63,439 bases of DNA from assembly GCA_004212735.1 (NCBI GenBank), contig SHBD01000010.1, positions 1 to 63,439 of the forward strand, written 5' to 3'. The stretch comes from SAR116 cluster bacterium (GTDB lineage: Bacteria > Pseudomonadota > Alphaproteobacteria > Puniceispirillales > Puniceispirillaceae). Shown here piece after piece: positions 54,299 through 63,366 of this stretch (within the stretch, counting starts at the first letter, position 1; each line of letters begins with the position of its first letter). The notes beneath the pieces were generated by a model. It worked only from the letters and a program-made list of their open reading frames with translations, was not told the origin of the DNA and searched no databases. The position numbers and the translations under genes were made by a program.

Positions 54299-55429
54299 TT
54301 AGCGACTGATGCGCCACACCCCGCCACTGGCCTCGTCATTAAGCAGCAAAATGCTGCCATCAGGCGCGATGGCAACATCACGCACCCGGCCAATGGCACG
54401 ATCCATCACGACCTGTTCATCCCGCGGCGTGCCGTCCGATAGACGCACCAGCCATAATTGCCTGAATTTTAATGACCCGACCAGCAGCTGCCCTCGCATA
54501 TCGGCAAACATTGAGGCGTCTTGCGGATAAAATGCCATGCCCGACGGGGCAATTGACGGGTCCCACACCCATTTAGGATCAGCATAGCCAGCGCGGCTTT
54601 TATGCTTGCTGACCTGTCTTCCGGTTGCGTATTCGCGTCCGTGGCTGACGGTGGGCCAGCCATAATTGGTGCCACCGGCGTAGGGCTCTCCGGTAATCCG
54701 ATTGATCTCATCGCCGCCGCGTGGCCCATGCTCATGCGTCCAGATATCGCCTGTGTCTGGATGGATGGCCATGCCTTGCGGGTTGCGGTGACCAATTGAC
54801 CAGATCTCTGGCAACCAGTTAGCAAATTTTGGGTTATCGGTGGGGATGCGCCCATCGGGGTGGATCCTGATCATACTACCTGCATGGACTGCCGGGTCCT
54901 GAGCATTATTACGGTCACCGCGATCACCTAGGCTGGCAAATAGATAGCCAGCCTGCTGGCCGGTCTGGGAAATGGCCATACGACAGCCAAAATGATGCCC
55001 TGAATGGGTTGGGCGATTGGCCGTGAAAATGGTCGTGCGGTTAATCAGATTACGACTCTGTGTATCGAGGCGCGCCCGATCGATTGCCGTTGATGAGCCA
55101 CCATTCAGCACAGCCGAATAGCAAAGATATATCCATTCCCCATCAACCAACACATCAAGCAGACCACCCTGACGCTTGTGATAGACATCTGGCATATTGC
55201 CAATCTGGTGGGTGTTGCCATTAGCCAGATTGATCCGGAACAGATTGCCGCGCCGTTCGGTCACCAAGATCGCATCATCATTCAGGAAATCCATGCCCCA
55301 AGGATGATGTAATGCGGGGCCGATTTTGCTGAGAGTCGGCTGTTCGGCCATTGCGTAAATAGGATAGGCTACCATGCCCAAAAAAAGGGCCACACTCAAC
55401 AGCGCAGCCCGTTTTATAAAATACATCAT
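54299..55429 (-). CDS. PQQ-dependent aldose sugar dehydrogenase (YliI-like)
   Basis: 376 residues, with a signal peptide (hydrophobic LLSVALFLGMVAYPIYA, cut near residue 28). The mature part is a six-bladed beta-propeller of the soluble glucose/sorbosone dehydrogenase family: HHPWGMDFLNDD near the start, GHHFGCRM, FASLGDRGDRNNAQD and EHGPRGGDEIN. It probably oxidises periplasmic aldoses using PQQ. No PQQ synthesis genes are in the window. leuA ends 8 bases upstream on the same strand. Confidence 0.88.
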   Translation of the reverse strand: MMYFIKRAALLSVALFLGMVAYPIYAMAEQPTLSKIGPALHHPWGMDFLNDDAILVTERRGNLFRINLANGNTHQIGNMPDVYHKRQGGLLDVLVDGEWIYLCYSAVLNGGSSTAIDRARLDTQSRNLINRTTIFTANRPTHSGHHFGCRMAISQTGQQAGYLFASLGDRGDRNNAQDPAVHAGSMIRIHPDGRIPTDNPKFANWLPEIWSIGHRNPQGMAIHPDTGDIWTHEHGPRGGDEINRITGEPYAGGTNYGWPTVSHGREYATGRQVSKHKSRAGYADPKWVWDPSIAPSGMAFYPQDASMFADMRGQLLVGSLKFRQLWLVRLSDGTPRDEQVVMDRAIGRVRDVAIAPDGSILLLNDEASGGVWRISR

Positions 55430-55437
55430 TGCCAGCT

Positions 55438-57141
55438 CTATAACTTGTTTAGCGCGCTGATTACCGCGCGGATTGGTGCCATGGTGATGGAGGTGTCGAT
55501 GCCAACGCCGAATATCGAGCGCGTGCGATCACCATCTTCCACTACCAACTCAACATAGGCGGCAGCTTCGGCTTTTGAGGTGGCCGAGCGGGTGTTCTGG
55601 CCAAAATCGGCAAGCCTGAATGACAGGCCGAACTCGGTTCGCATAGCATCAACAAAGGCGGAAATTGGACCGTTGCCAGTGGCTGTCACGCTGATCTCCT
55701 TGCCTTCATGGCGCACGGTCGCGACAACACGCTCGGCGCTGCCATCGGTTGTGGCCTTGCTGACGTCAAAGTCCAAAAGTTCGAACCGACCAGTCTGGCG
55801 GATATAATGTGCTTCAGCCAGCTCCCAGATCCGGGCGCTGGTGATTTCCTTGCCGGTCCTATCGGCTTCCTGCTGGACAATGCCGGAAAATTCAATCTCT
55901 GCACCGCGTGGCAAGCGGACCTGATGGTCGGCTTCAAGCAAGTAGGCTGAGCCAGCTTTTCCAGACTGTGAATTAACGCGGATAATCGCCTCGAAAGTGC
56001 GGCCGATATCGCCTGGATCAATCGGCAGATAGGGGACTTCCCAGATATCCTGATTGGCATCTGCCAGTGCTTCCATGCCTTTGCGGATGGCGTCCTGATG
56101 GCTGCCGGAAAAAGCGGTATGAACCAGCTTGCCGGCATAGGGATGGCGCTCAGGTATGGGAAGCTGGTTACAGAATTCAGCCGTCTCGACCAGATTATTG
56201 ATGTTGGAGAAGTCAAGTGTCGGATCGACGCCCTGAGTGAACATATTCAGACCCAGCGTGACGATATCTACATTGCCGGTGCGTTCGCCATTGCCGAACA
56301 AAGTGCCCTCCACACGATCAGCGCCAGCCATCAGCCCAAGCTCGGTCGCGGCGACAGCGCAGCCCCGATCATTATGTGGGTGCAGCGACAAAATCACCGC
56401 ATCCCGATTGCTGAAATTGCGGTCCATCCATTCAATCTGGTCCGCGTGGATGTTAGGCGTCGACATTTCGACCGTCGCAGGCAGATTGATGATTGTTGGG
56501 TTGGCGGTGCTTGGCTGCCAGACCTCCATCACCGCCTCGCAGACATCAAGGGCATAATCCAGCTCGGTGCCGGTAAAACTCTCGGGGCTGTATTGCAGGC
56601 GTAGATTGTCCGCGCTGCATTTCGAAATACGATCGGCCACCATTTTAGCGCCATCGACGGCGATTTGCTTAACGCCATCACGGTCCGATTTGAAAACAAC
56701 ACGGCGCTGCAATGTGCTGGTCGAGTTATAGAGATGAAGGATAGCGCTGTGGGCTCCGTCCAGACTTTCTATGGTGCGGTCGATCAGATGTTCGCGCGCC
56801 TGCGTGAGCACTTGAATTGTCACGTCATCCGGCACGTGACCGCCGTCAACTAACTCGCGCAGAAAATTATAGTCTGTGTCCGAGGCGGAGGGGAAGCCAA
56901 CCTCGATCTCCTTGAAACCCATGGCAACCAAAAGTTTGAACATGCGCATCTTGCGCGCACCGTCCATAGGCTCGATTAGCGCCTGATTACCATCACGTAG
57001 GTCAACCGAACACCAGACAGGTGCTTTGTTGATACGCTTGCCGGGCCATGTCCGATCAGGAAGATCGGGGCCGGCAAAGGGACGGTATTTTTCATGGCGC
57101 CCCGCTGGCTTTGCGGCGGCGGCATGATCGGTGCTGGTCAT
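55438..57141 (-). CDS. leuA: 2-isopropylmalate synthase
   Basis: First committed step of leucine synthesis. 567 residues, the longer LeuA2 form. The HMGL-like barrel has SVDLRDGNQALIEPM near 47 and the metal-binding LHPHNDRGCAVAATE near 250; GNGERTGN is the second signature. The C-terminal LeuA dimer domain, where leucine feedback acts in the family, ends the protein. AAGGA 10 bases before the ATG supports the start. Confidence 0.95.
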   Translation of the reverse strand: MTSTDHAAAAKPAGRHEKYRPFAGPDLPDRTWPGKRINKAPVWCSVDLRDGNQALIEPMDGARKMRMFKLLVAMGFKEIEVGFPSASDTDYNFLRELVDGGHVPDDVTIQVLTQAREHLIDRTIESLDGAHSAILHLYNSTSTLQRRVVFKSDRDGVKQIAVDGAKMVADRISKCSADNLRLQYSPESFTGTELDYALDVCEAVMEVWQPSTANPTIINLPATVEMSTPNIHADQIEWMDRNFSNRDAVILSLHPHNDRGCAVAATELGLMAGADRVEGTLFGNGERTGNVDIVTLGLNMFTQGVDPTLDFSNINNLVETAEFCNQLPIPERHPYAGKLVHTAFSGSHQDAIRKGMEALADANQDIWEVPYLPIDPGDIGRTFEAIIRVNSQSGKAGSAYLLEADHQVRLPRGAEIEFSGIVQQEADRTGKEITSARIWELAEAHYIRQTGRFELLDFDVSKATTDGSAERVVATVRHEGKEISVTATGNGPISAFVDAMRTEFGLSFRLADFGQNTRSATSKAEAAAYVELVVEDGDRTRSIFGVGIDTSITMAPIRAVISALNKL

Positions 57142-57434
57142 CGGTTTCGGGTCCTTTTTAAGTTTATGGTGCTATTGATTCGACACCCTGTTCAATGGAG
57201 CCCGACTATATCGCCAGCCGGTCTGATAGGACAGCGAAAACTGTGCCTTTGGGTAAGAAAGTTCCGTTTCGGCCCTGTTTTCTGGCAAGGTGGTTAAGAT
57301 GTGGTCACGATGAATTTCATATTCCTGCATCACACTTAAAATTGTGGGTATTTTCCGATGTTTTGTTGTATAGAGGCAGTGGCATTCACGCGGGTCTTTG
57401 TGCTTGTAGATAAGAGATAGAAAAATCGTAAAAG

Positions 57435-59237
57435 ATGACTGCACCTGAACAAATTCGAAATTTTTCGATTATCGCGCATATTGACCATGGCAAATCGACC
57501 ATTGCCGATCGGTTGATTCAAATGTGTGGCGGGCTGAGTGAGCGCGAGATGACGGAACAGGTGCTCGACAATATGGATATTGAGCGCGAGCGCGGCATCA
57601 CCATCAAGGCACAGACTGTTCGGCTTGACTATACAGCGAAAGATGGCAAGGCGTATGTCCTCAATCTGATGGACACGCCCGGCCATGTCGATTTTGGCTA
57701 TGAGGTCTCACGCTCGCTTTCGGCCTGCGAGGGATCGCTTCTGATTGTCGATGCCAGCCAGGGTGTTGAGGCGCAGACCTTGGCTAACGTTTATCAGGCA
57801 ATTGAGGCTAACCACGAAATTGTGCCTGTGCTGAACAAGATTGATTTGCCAGCTGCAGAGCCAGACCGGATCAAGACGCAGATCGAAGAGGTGATCGGCC
57901 TGCCAGCCGATGATGCGATTGCCGCCAGCGCCAAGACGGGCGCCGGCATGGCGGAGATTCTTGAGGCTCTCGTCACGCAACTTCCTGCGCCGATAGGCGA
58001 CCGCGAGGCACCTTTGAAGGCGTTGTTGGTGGATAGCTGGTATGATGCCTATTTGGGGGTGATGACGCTGGTCCGGGTTCGTGATGGCGTGCTGAGAAAA
58101 GGCATGAAAATCCGGATGATGGGCACTGGCGCAACACATGTGATTGAGCGTGTTGGTGTGTTTTCGCCAAAGCCAACCCCCGTGGATGAGCTTGGTCCCG
58201 GGGAGATTGGTTTCATTAATGCTGGCGTAAAAACTGTGTCGGACGCCAAGGTCGGTGATACCATTACCGAGGAAAGGCGCTTGTGTGACGAGGCGTTGCC
58301 CGGGTTTGCACCCTCAGTGCCTGTGGTGTTCTGTGGTTTGTTCCCTGTTGATACCAATGAATTCACGGGGCTTAGGGAAGCGCTTGAAAAACTGTCATTG
58401 AACGATGCCTCTTTTTCCTTTGAGGCTGAGACCTCGGCGGCGCTTGGCTTCGGGTTTCGTTGCGGATTTCTGGGATTGCTGCATATGGAGGTGATCCGCG
58501 ATCGTCTGAGCCGGGAGTTTAATCTGGAGCTAATTTCGACCGCACCATCTGTTGTCTATCAGATGCATATGACCGATGGTGTGCGGTTTGATCTTCATAA
58601 TCCAGCGGATATGCCAGAGGTGACGAAGATTGCCGAGATTGAAGAGCCCTGGATTAAGGCAACGATCCTGACGCCGGATGAATATCTCGGACCTGTATTG
58701 ACGCTGTGTACCGAACGACGTGGTGAGCAGGTGGATCTGACATATGCGGGTAACAGGGCGATGGCTGTCTATAGGTTACCGCTCAACGAGGTGGTGTTTG
58801 ATTTCTATGATCGGCTTAAATCAGTCACCAAGGGATATGCCAGTTTTGATTATGCCGTTGATAATTATCGGGCTGGAGATTTGGTCAAGGTGTCTATATT
58901 GGTCAATGGTGACCCAGTTGATGCGTTATCGATGATTGTGCATCGTGATCAGGCTGAGGGAAAAGGGCGCGCTATCTGTATCCGGCTAAAGGATTTGGTG
59001 CCACGCCAGATGTTCAAGGTTGCGCTGCAAGCAGCGATTGGTGGCAAGGTGATTGCCAGAGAGACCATTCAGGCATTGCGCAAGGACGTCACAGCAAAAT
59101 GCTACGGCGGCGACATCAGCCGCAAGAAAAAGTTGCTGGAAAAGCAGAAGGAAGGCAAAAAGAAAATGCGTCAGTTCGGAAAGGTAGATATTCCGCAGAA
59201 CGCATTTTTTGAGGCACTGAAGATGGGCGATAACTGA
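57435..59237 (+). CDS. lepA: elongation factor 4 (LepA)
   Basis: 600-residue ribosome-associated GTPase. G-domain motifs are [32 protein letters not shown] and SAKTG; the protein ends with the LepA-specific C-terminal domain ([20 protein letters not shown]). It has no clear Shine-Dalgarno sequence. It diverges from leuA across a 293-bp gap in which I see no gene. Confidence 0.97.
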   Translation: MTAPEQIRNFSIIAHIDHGKSTIADRLIQMCGGLSEREMTEQVLDNMDIERERGITIKAQTVRLDYTAKDGKAYVLNLMDTPGHVDFGYEVSRSLSACEGSLLIVDASQGVEAQTLANVYQAIEANHEIVPVLNKIDLPAAEPDRIKTQIEEVIGLPADDAIAASAKTGAGMAEILEALVTQLPAPIGDREAPLKALLVDSWYDAYLGVMTLVRVRDGVLRKGMKIRMMGTGATHVIERVGVFSPKPTPVDELGPGEIGFINAGVKTVSDAKVGDTITEERRLCDEALPGFAPSVPVVFCGLFPVDTNEFTGLREALEKLSLNDASFSFEAETSAALGFGFRCGFLGLLHMEVIRDRLSREFNLELISTAPSVVYQMHMTDGVRFDLHNPADMPEVTKIAEIEEPWIKATILTPDEYLGPVLTLCTERRGEQVDLTYAGNRAMAVYRLPLNEVVFDFYDRLKSVTKGYASFDYAVDNYRAGDLVKVSILVNGDPVDALSMIVHRDQAEGKGRAICIRLKDLVPRQMFKVALQAAIGGKVIARETIQALRKDVTAKCYGGDISRKKKLLEKQKEGKKKMRQFGKVDIPQNAFFEALKMGDN

Positions 59238-59292
59238 AGCGCAAGCTGACCTCACTCAATAGCAGACGGCAACGTGTCTGTCGGCAGAGCCT

Positions 59293-59703
59293 TTATTTCT
59301 CACCGCTTCTTTTGAGTGAACGGCCAGTGATCCGGCGCATGCTGCGCCCATTCATCAACCGAGCTAGTCCCAGAAAAACCAGCATCAGAAAAATAAACAT
59401 CAACGCCGCTGGCCAGCCAAGTGTCGTGGCGATTAGTGGATGCCAGAGAAATGGCTCACAGTTGAGGCTGACGAACAGGCCACACGGATCGACATAACGG
59501 CTTATAATGGCCTCAAACACCTGTAAGGAGGTGGGGCTGTGCTCAAACCAGAATTGGCCAAATGCGTCGCTGACCTTATTGGGCGATGACATATCCCGCC
59601 AAATGGCGTAGGTTGATAGCAAGCCAAAACAATAGCCAATAATGCGCAAGCCTGATGCTATCACTGTCCCCTCGAGTCTTGCCATGCTGTTCCGATACTG
59701 CAT
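59293..59703 (-). CDS. small membrane protein of unknown function
   Basis: About 136 residues, with one helix near residues 16-36 (LRIIGYCFGLLSTYAIW) and one near 100-120 (ALMFIFLMLVFLGLARL), joined by a loop with two Cys (DPCGLFVSLNCE), and a very basic tail (RRITGRSLKRSGEK). I do not recognise the family. The start is uncertain: ATG 59703 or the TTG at 59736. It is convergent with lepA. Confidence 0.6.
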   Translation of the reverse strand: MQYRNSMARLEGTVIASGLRIIGYCFGLLSTYAIWRDMSSPNKVSDAFGQFWFEHSPTSLQVFEAIISRYVDPCGLFVSLNCEPFLWHPLIATTLGWPAALMFIFLMLVFLGLARLMNGRSMRRITGRSLKRSGEK

Positions 59704-59987
59704 TGTGACAATGGCTTCGGTGGGTTGCAAGCCCAATTAATCAAGCCTAATCAATCCGCCCTGACATAGTTTATTGGAGAAAAGTCTCAGTTTGGCCGGA
59801 GGGTTTTGATTGCGGCGCACACTCTGCGGTGAAAGGTTGAGGGTATGACCAATCGGAGCGTGATGGGCGTCTTCCGCTCTTTATGAAATCGGGCCTTTGG
59901 CAATGAGCCGGTGGTTGAACAATGAAAGGCCACCTGCTAGTGTCCCGCAATATTTGATGGGCGTATGTTTAATCTCCCATTTCTGCA

Positions 59988-60077
59988 GGAGGGGTGGCCG
60001 AGCGGTTTAAGGCGCACGCCTGGAAAGCGTGTTGGGGTTAACGCCCCTCCGGGGTTCGAATCCCCGTCCCTCCGCCA
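59988..60077 (+). tRNA. tRNA-Ser (anticodon GGA)
   Basis: A 90-base class II tRNA with acceptor GGAGGGG/TCCCTCC, anticodon stem CACGC/GCGTG with loop CTGGAAA (GGA, reading TCC/TCT), a long variable arm, T-loop TTCGAAT and encoded CCA. Its 3' end borders AT-rich DNA with an integrase remnant, as expected for an integration site. Confidence 0.97.
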
Positions 60078-60129
60078 GATTTTTATTTAATACACTGTTA
60101 TTGTTTATTAATTAATAAAATATATGTAT

Positions 60130-60151
60130 TACCCACAACCATACCCACAAC
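60130..60151. repeat. pair of TACCCACAAC direct repeats next to tRNA-Ser
   Basis: TACCCACAAC at 60130-60139 and 60142-60151, 12 bp apart, lie in AT-rich sequence between the tRNA 3' end and the integrase remnant. Candidate arm-type integrase-binding sites; inferred from place and spacing. Confidence 0.4.
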
Positions 60152-60198
60152 AAACCGCCAGACCAAATTAGTTATTAATTCATACTTAAACCTTGTAG

Positions 60199-60339
60199 GT
60201 TTTTGAAATGGGTTTGAGCATTCCTGAAGTGGCCCTTATCTCAGGCGACAAAGACGTGAAGATGTCGATGCGGTATACGCACCTAAGAGCTCAGGATTTA
60301 GTTCAAAAACTTAATTGTCAAAATACCGGGGAAAAGTGA
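60199..60339 (+). pseudogene. C-terminal remnant of a tyrosine integrase
   Basis: An open stretch of about 46 codons, from just after a TAG to a TGA at 60337. It reads VFEMGLSIPEVALISGDKD and then MRYTHLRAQDL, the box II end of a phage-type tyrosine recombinase, including the Tyr of RYTHL. The usual His of the GHKD block is Asp here. Everything upstream of this segment is gone. With the neighbouring tRNA-Ser it marks an old integration event. Confidence 0.8.
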
Positions 60340-60687
60340 TTTGTCCGTGCGGTCAATTTCATAATTATCTAGCAGCACTAAAAATGTTGGAGTGCTAACT
60401 AGGGGTGCCTTTGTAACGACCTCATTCGGAATTGAAGAATTAACTTCAATACGCGTTAGTGGGAGCTGTTTTGCATATGGTGTCTTGTCATAGGTCACCC
60501 CAATGTCTCGCTCCCATGACAAGCACGAAGGACACACGTTCGAGGTGAACATCAACAAACGCTTTTCAGCAAGAGAAGATGGTGGCAGCGCGCCCAAAAA
60601 AATAAAAAACAGCACCGCCACTCGAAAGAATGATTTAGAGCCTATCACGGTAACTTTTAGGTTCTTTCTCACTGGGACTCTCAACAT
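60298..60687 (-). CDS. thioredoxin-like exported protein (SoxS-like)
   Basis: About 129 residues, with a hydrophobic N-terminal segment (FFRVAVLFFIFLGALPPSSLA, a signal peptide or anchor), then FTSNVCPSCLSWERDI, a CxxC redox site, and TPTFLVL, the cis-Pro region. The pattern resembles SoxS, the periplasmic thioredoxin of sulfur-oxidation clusters. The last 14 codons overlap the integrase remnant on the opposite strand, so the native C-terminus appears to be replaced. The 5' end overlaps arsR by 53 bases; a GTG at 60672 is an alternative start. Confidence 0.65.
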   Translation of the reverse strand: MLRVPVRKNLKVTVIGSKSFFRVAVLFFIFLGALPPSSLAEKRLLMFTSNVCPSCLSWERDIGVTYDKTPYAKQLPLTRIEVNSSIPNEVVTKAPLVSTPTFLVLLDNYEIDRTDKSLFPGILTIKFLN

Positions 60688-61015
60688 GAACTGTTTTTTT
60701 TCTCAATTCTAGCGGTTTGCTCACGCATGCATCTAATATGGCTAAGATTCTCTTATTATTCACAAAGTAGATCACATTTCTACCACTACGCCGCGTACCA
60801 GCTATTTCTGCTTTTCGCAGTAAGGAAAGTTGTTGGGACACAGCATGCTGTTTCATGTTCAATAGCCTACAGACGTTTCCCACCGAATGTTGCTTTAAGG
60901 CCAGCAATTGATATATCTGTAAGCGCACTGGGTGGGACATCGCTTTGAATAACTCAAGAGAGCTATTCGTAGTCGCCAAAGGTATGGTTTCGGATTTTCT
61001 AGAACCACTATCCAT
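60635..61015 (-). CDS. ArsR-family transcriptional regulator
   Basis: A 126-residue winged-helix repressor: AMSHPVRLQIYQLL, then the helix-turn-helix (VGNVCRLLNMKQHAVSQQLS) and the wing (RRSGRNVIYFV). It has Cys at 49 and 97. The first Cys of the persulfide-sensing YgaV/SqrR pair is replaced by Tyr35 (by my alignment), so sensing may differ. The ATG follows the methanethiol oxidase stop directly (TGAATG), so the two are coupled and it probably controls this operon. Confidence 0.85.
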   Translation of the reverse strand: MDSGSRKSETIPLATTNSSLELFKAMSHPVRLQIYQLLALKQHSVGNVCRLLNMKQHAVSQQLSLLRKAEIAGTRRSGRNVIYFVNNKRILAILDACVSKPLELRKKTVHVESPSEKEPKSYRDRL

Positions 61016-62383
61016 TCAAATCCAGATGTCTGACGAACAATCCCCTCCAGGATAGCGCGTTTCATGAGCGCGGGCGGGACCCTTTGGTTCTTGGCCAAAA
61101 TCAACCAAAAAGCCCGGATCCAAATGCATGCCTCCGTTTTCCACATCGCAATGTACTAAGAACATTTGCCCTCCCTTATCTCTGATATCGGGATAGAATT
61201 GGTTATCCCAGGTAGAAAGCAGAGATGTGGTCACATACAGGCGCGCACCATCCAACGATAACTGGATCATTTGAGGTGCACCATGAATTTCTATTCCCTC
61301 GACAATGGGAGCTTTGCCTAACAACCCACCCATCCATACTTGGCCAGTTAATTTTGGATTAGACGGATCTGAGATATCGTATTGACGCAAATCACCGTGC
61401 AACCAATTTGAGAAATAGAGATATCTGTCATCCATCGACAGCAATATATCAGTTATCAACCCCGGCATTGGCACTGGGAAATGCTCTACGTTGACTGGTT
61501 CAACATCGATAATCTTTTCAACAATTGTCTCACCTGAATTGTCCTTGTACCAATGGAAGATATTCGAGGAGAGAGTGGCGCCCACAAAACCATGAGTTGA
61601 GTCAGGATCATGGTGAAAACGAACCTCAAGCGGTATTAATCCCTCCGCTCCCAAATCAACGGTTTGTTCTATTTTTCTATTTTTAAAATCCCAAAAGTGA
61701 ATTGAGCGACCGTATTTATTCTCTGCCACATCATCTAAATCAAAACCCGGCATAAAAGTATTTGGCGATGCCCATTCACTTGACACCATCATGTTGTGCC
61801 TCGGCTGATACCAAAAATCGTATCCGAAGTTCATCCCGGTTATATCGTTTTCCCATCTCCCAATAATCTCAAAATCCTTATTCAGATGCAGAAATCCCCC
61901 TGGACCATCACCATTTGCATCGCCAAGCATTGACACTATGATATCCGAACCCAAGCAGTGAACGGTATGAGGGGTAGAAAGATTAACCTTGGACTTAATT
62001 TCTTCCCCGCTAATAGTTTTGAATAAGGTGGGATTTCTTGGGTCGGTGGCTGTATCAATTATATAAAAGTTTGAGGACCTAACACCCGGTACAATTAAAT
62101 ACTTTCGAGACATCGAGTCATCACCGTGACAAGATGAGCACGCATTCCATCCCATATGATGAAGTTCATCACCTATAGTTGTTGTTTCAAGCCGGCTTAT
62201 GACCTTGCCAAAGGTTGGACTTTCTTCATCAACATCAACGGTTGCCAAATAGTCCGGTTGTTGAATTCCGGTTCCGGTGTAGATGCAAATAGTGTAAACA
62301 ACTTTCTCTTTTGGAGCCTTTATGGCTTCAGCAGGCGACGCGTATCCAGGCCCCGTGCAACAAGCTATTTCAACGCTTTCCAT
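61016..62383 (-). CDS. mtoX: methanethiol oxidase (SBP56/selenium-binding protein family)
   Basis: A beta-propeller of about 455 residues in the SBP56 family, whose bacterial members oxidise methanethiol to formaldehyde, hydrogen sulfide and hydrogen peroxide. Visible blocks: CTGPGYASPAEA at the start, DELHHMGWNACSSCHGD near 60, GYDFWYQPRHNMMVSSEWA, MPGLITDILLSMDDRYLYF, SNWLHGDLRQYDISDP and the final YPGGDCSSDIWI. AAGGAAG five bases before the ATG at 62383 fixes the start. No signal peptide is visible. It is the first gene of the mtoX-arsR-thioredoxin operon. Confidence 0.9.
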   Translation of the reverse strand: MESVEIACCTGPGYASPAEAIKAPKEKVVYTICIYTGTGIQQPDYLATVDVDEESPTFGKVISRLETTTIGDELHHMGWNACSSCHGDDSMSRKYLIVPGVRSSNFYIIDTATDPRNPTLFKTISGEEIKSKVNLSTPHTVHCLGSDIIVSMLGDANGDGPGGFLHLNKDFEIIGRWENDITGMNFGYDFWYQPRHNMMVSSEWASPNTFMPGFDLDDVAENKYGRSIHFWDFKNRKIEQTVDLGAEGLIPLEVRFHHDPDSTHGFVGATLSSNIFHWYKDNSGETIVEKIIDVEPVNVEHFPVPMPGLITDILLSMDDRYLYFSNWLHGDLRQYDISDPSNPKLTGQVWMGGLLGKAPIVEGIEIHGAPQMIQLSLDGARLYVTTSLLSTWDNQFYPDIRDKGGQMFLVHCDVENGGMHLDPGFLVDFGQEPKGPARAHETRYPGGDCSSDIWI

Positions 62384-62517
62384 TACAGCTTCCTTTTCCA
62401 TGTCTGTCGCAACCAATTACTGCTTTATATAAACAATTAAAAAAAATAATATCAAGGACAGCTATGCTGTTGATTAAATGACACCCAAATTAGGCGCGCG
62501 ATAGAAAAGGTCTTAAG

Positions 62518-63366
62518 ATGCCAATTGTTTCTGCCCGAGGATTTGACATTTCATACTCATGTAATGATGCCGAAAGAACTAGTTCTTCTGGCACGTTGGT
62601 ACTTATTCATGGTGCTGGTGGACAGGAAATTGACTGGCCTCTGGCATGGCGTAGCAGCAATGATATCACCAGAGAGTTGGGGTTAACGCCGAAGGGTCAC
62701 AGCAACATGCTGGACAAATTTCAGATTTATGCTGTTGACCTGCCTGGCCATGGAAAATCTGGCGGGACTGGAATGGACTCAGTTTTTGATTACTCGAATG
62801 TAATTGAAGCGGTCATTGAAGCATTGGGTCTTGAAAATGTTTGCGTGGTTGGCCACTCGATGGGGGCATGCATCGCCTTGGCCCTAATTAATGGAAAAAA
62901 TCCCCGCATTACATCAGCCTGTATGATCGGTGGCGCTTCTAAGATGGATGTATCGGACACCATTCTAGAGGGCTTGAATAAAGAATTTGAAAACACTGTC
63001 GAGTATATAGTTAAGTATTCTTGGTACAACGAAACTGGCGCGTTTTTCAAACAAAAAGCTATCCAGAGAATGAAAGCAGCGGGCAAGGAAACTGTCTTCA
63101 ATGATTTCTTAGCTTGCAGCAAATTTGATATGTCGAATGAGCTATCAGAAATTGACCTGCCAGTATTAGTGATTGCCTCAGACCACGACCGAATGGTTAA
63201 ATTAGAGGTAAGCAAGAGCATGTCTGCAGAGATGCCAAACTCAATTTTCCTGCCAATTGAGAATTGTGGTCATTTTCAGCACATAGAACAAACTGAGTTG
63301 GTCGCGAATGAGATTGCAAATTTTCTCGAAAATCACAGCAAAAAAAATGGCAGTCGGAGGGTATAA
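62518..63366 (+). CDS. alpha/beta hydrolase
   Basis: A 282-residue hydrolase: HGAGG oxyanion region near residue 31, nucleophile Ser in GHSMGACIAL near 120, the acid in IASDHDRMV and the His in NCGHFQHIE. The lid region in between is of the MhpC/esterase type. It diverges from mtoX across about 130 bases of AT-rich DNA that must hold both promoters. AAGGTCTTAAG precedes the ATG. Substrate unknown; a thioester or ester linked to sulfur metabolism is possible only by context. Confidence 0.85.
   Translation: MPIVSARGFDISYSCNDAERTSSSGTLVLIHGAGGQEIDWPLAWRSSNDITRELGLTPKGHSNMLDKFQIYAVDLPGHGKSGGTGMDSVFDYSNVIEAVIEALGLENVCVVGHSMGACIALALINGKNPRITSACMIGGASKMDVSDTILEGLNKEFENTVEYIVKYSWYNETGAFFKQKAIQRMKAAGKETVFNDFLACSKFDMSNELSEIDLPVLVIASDHDRMVKLEVSKSMSAEMPNSIFLPIENCGHFQHIEQTELVANEIANFLENHSKKNGSRRV

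Noticed and set aside
60635-61015. Persulfide-sensing Cys pair in the ArsR protein
   Set aside because: The two Cys (49 and 97) are 48 residues apart and not at the YgaV/SqrR positions; the first conserved site is Tyr here.
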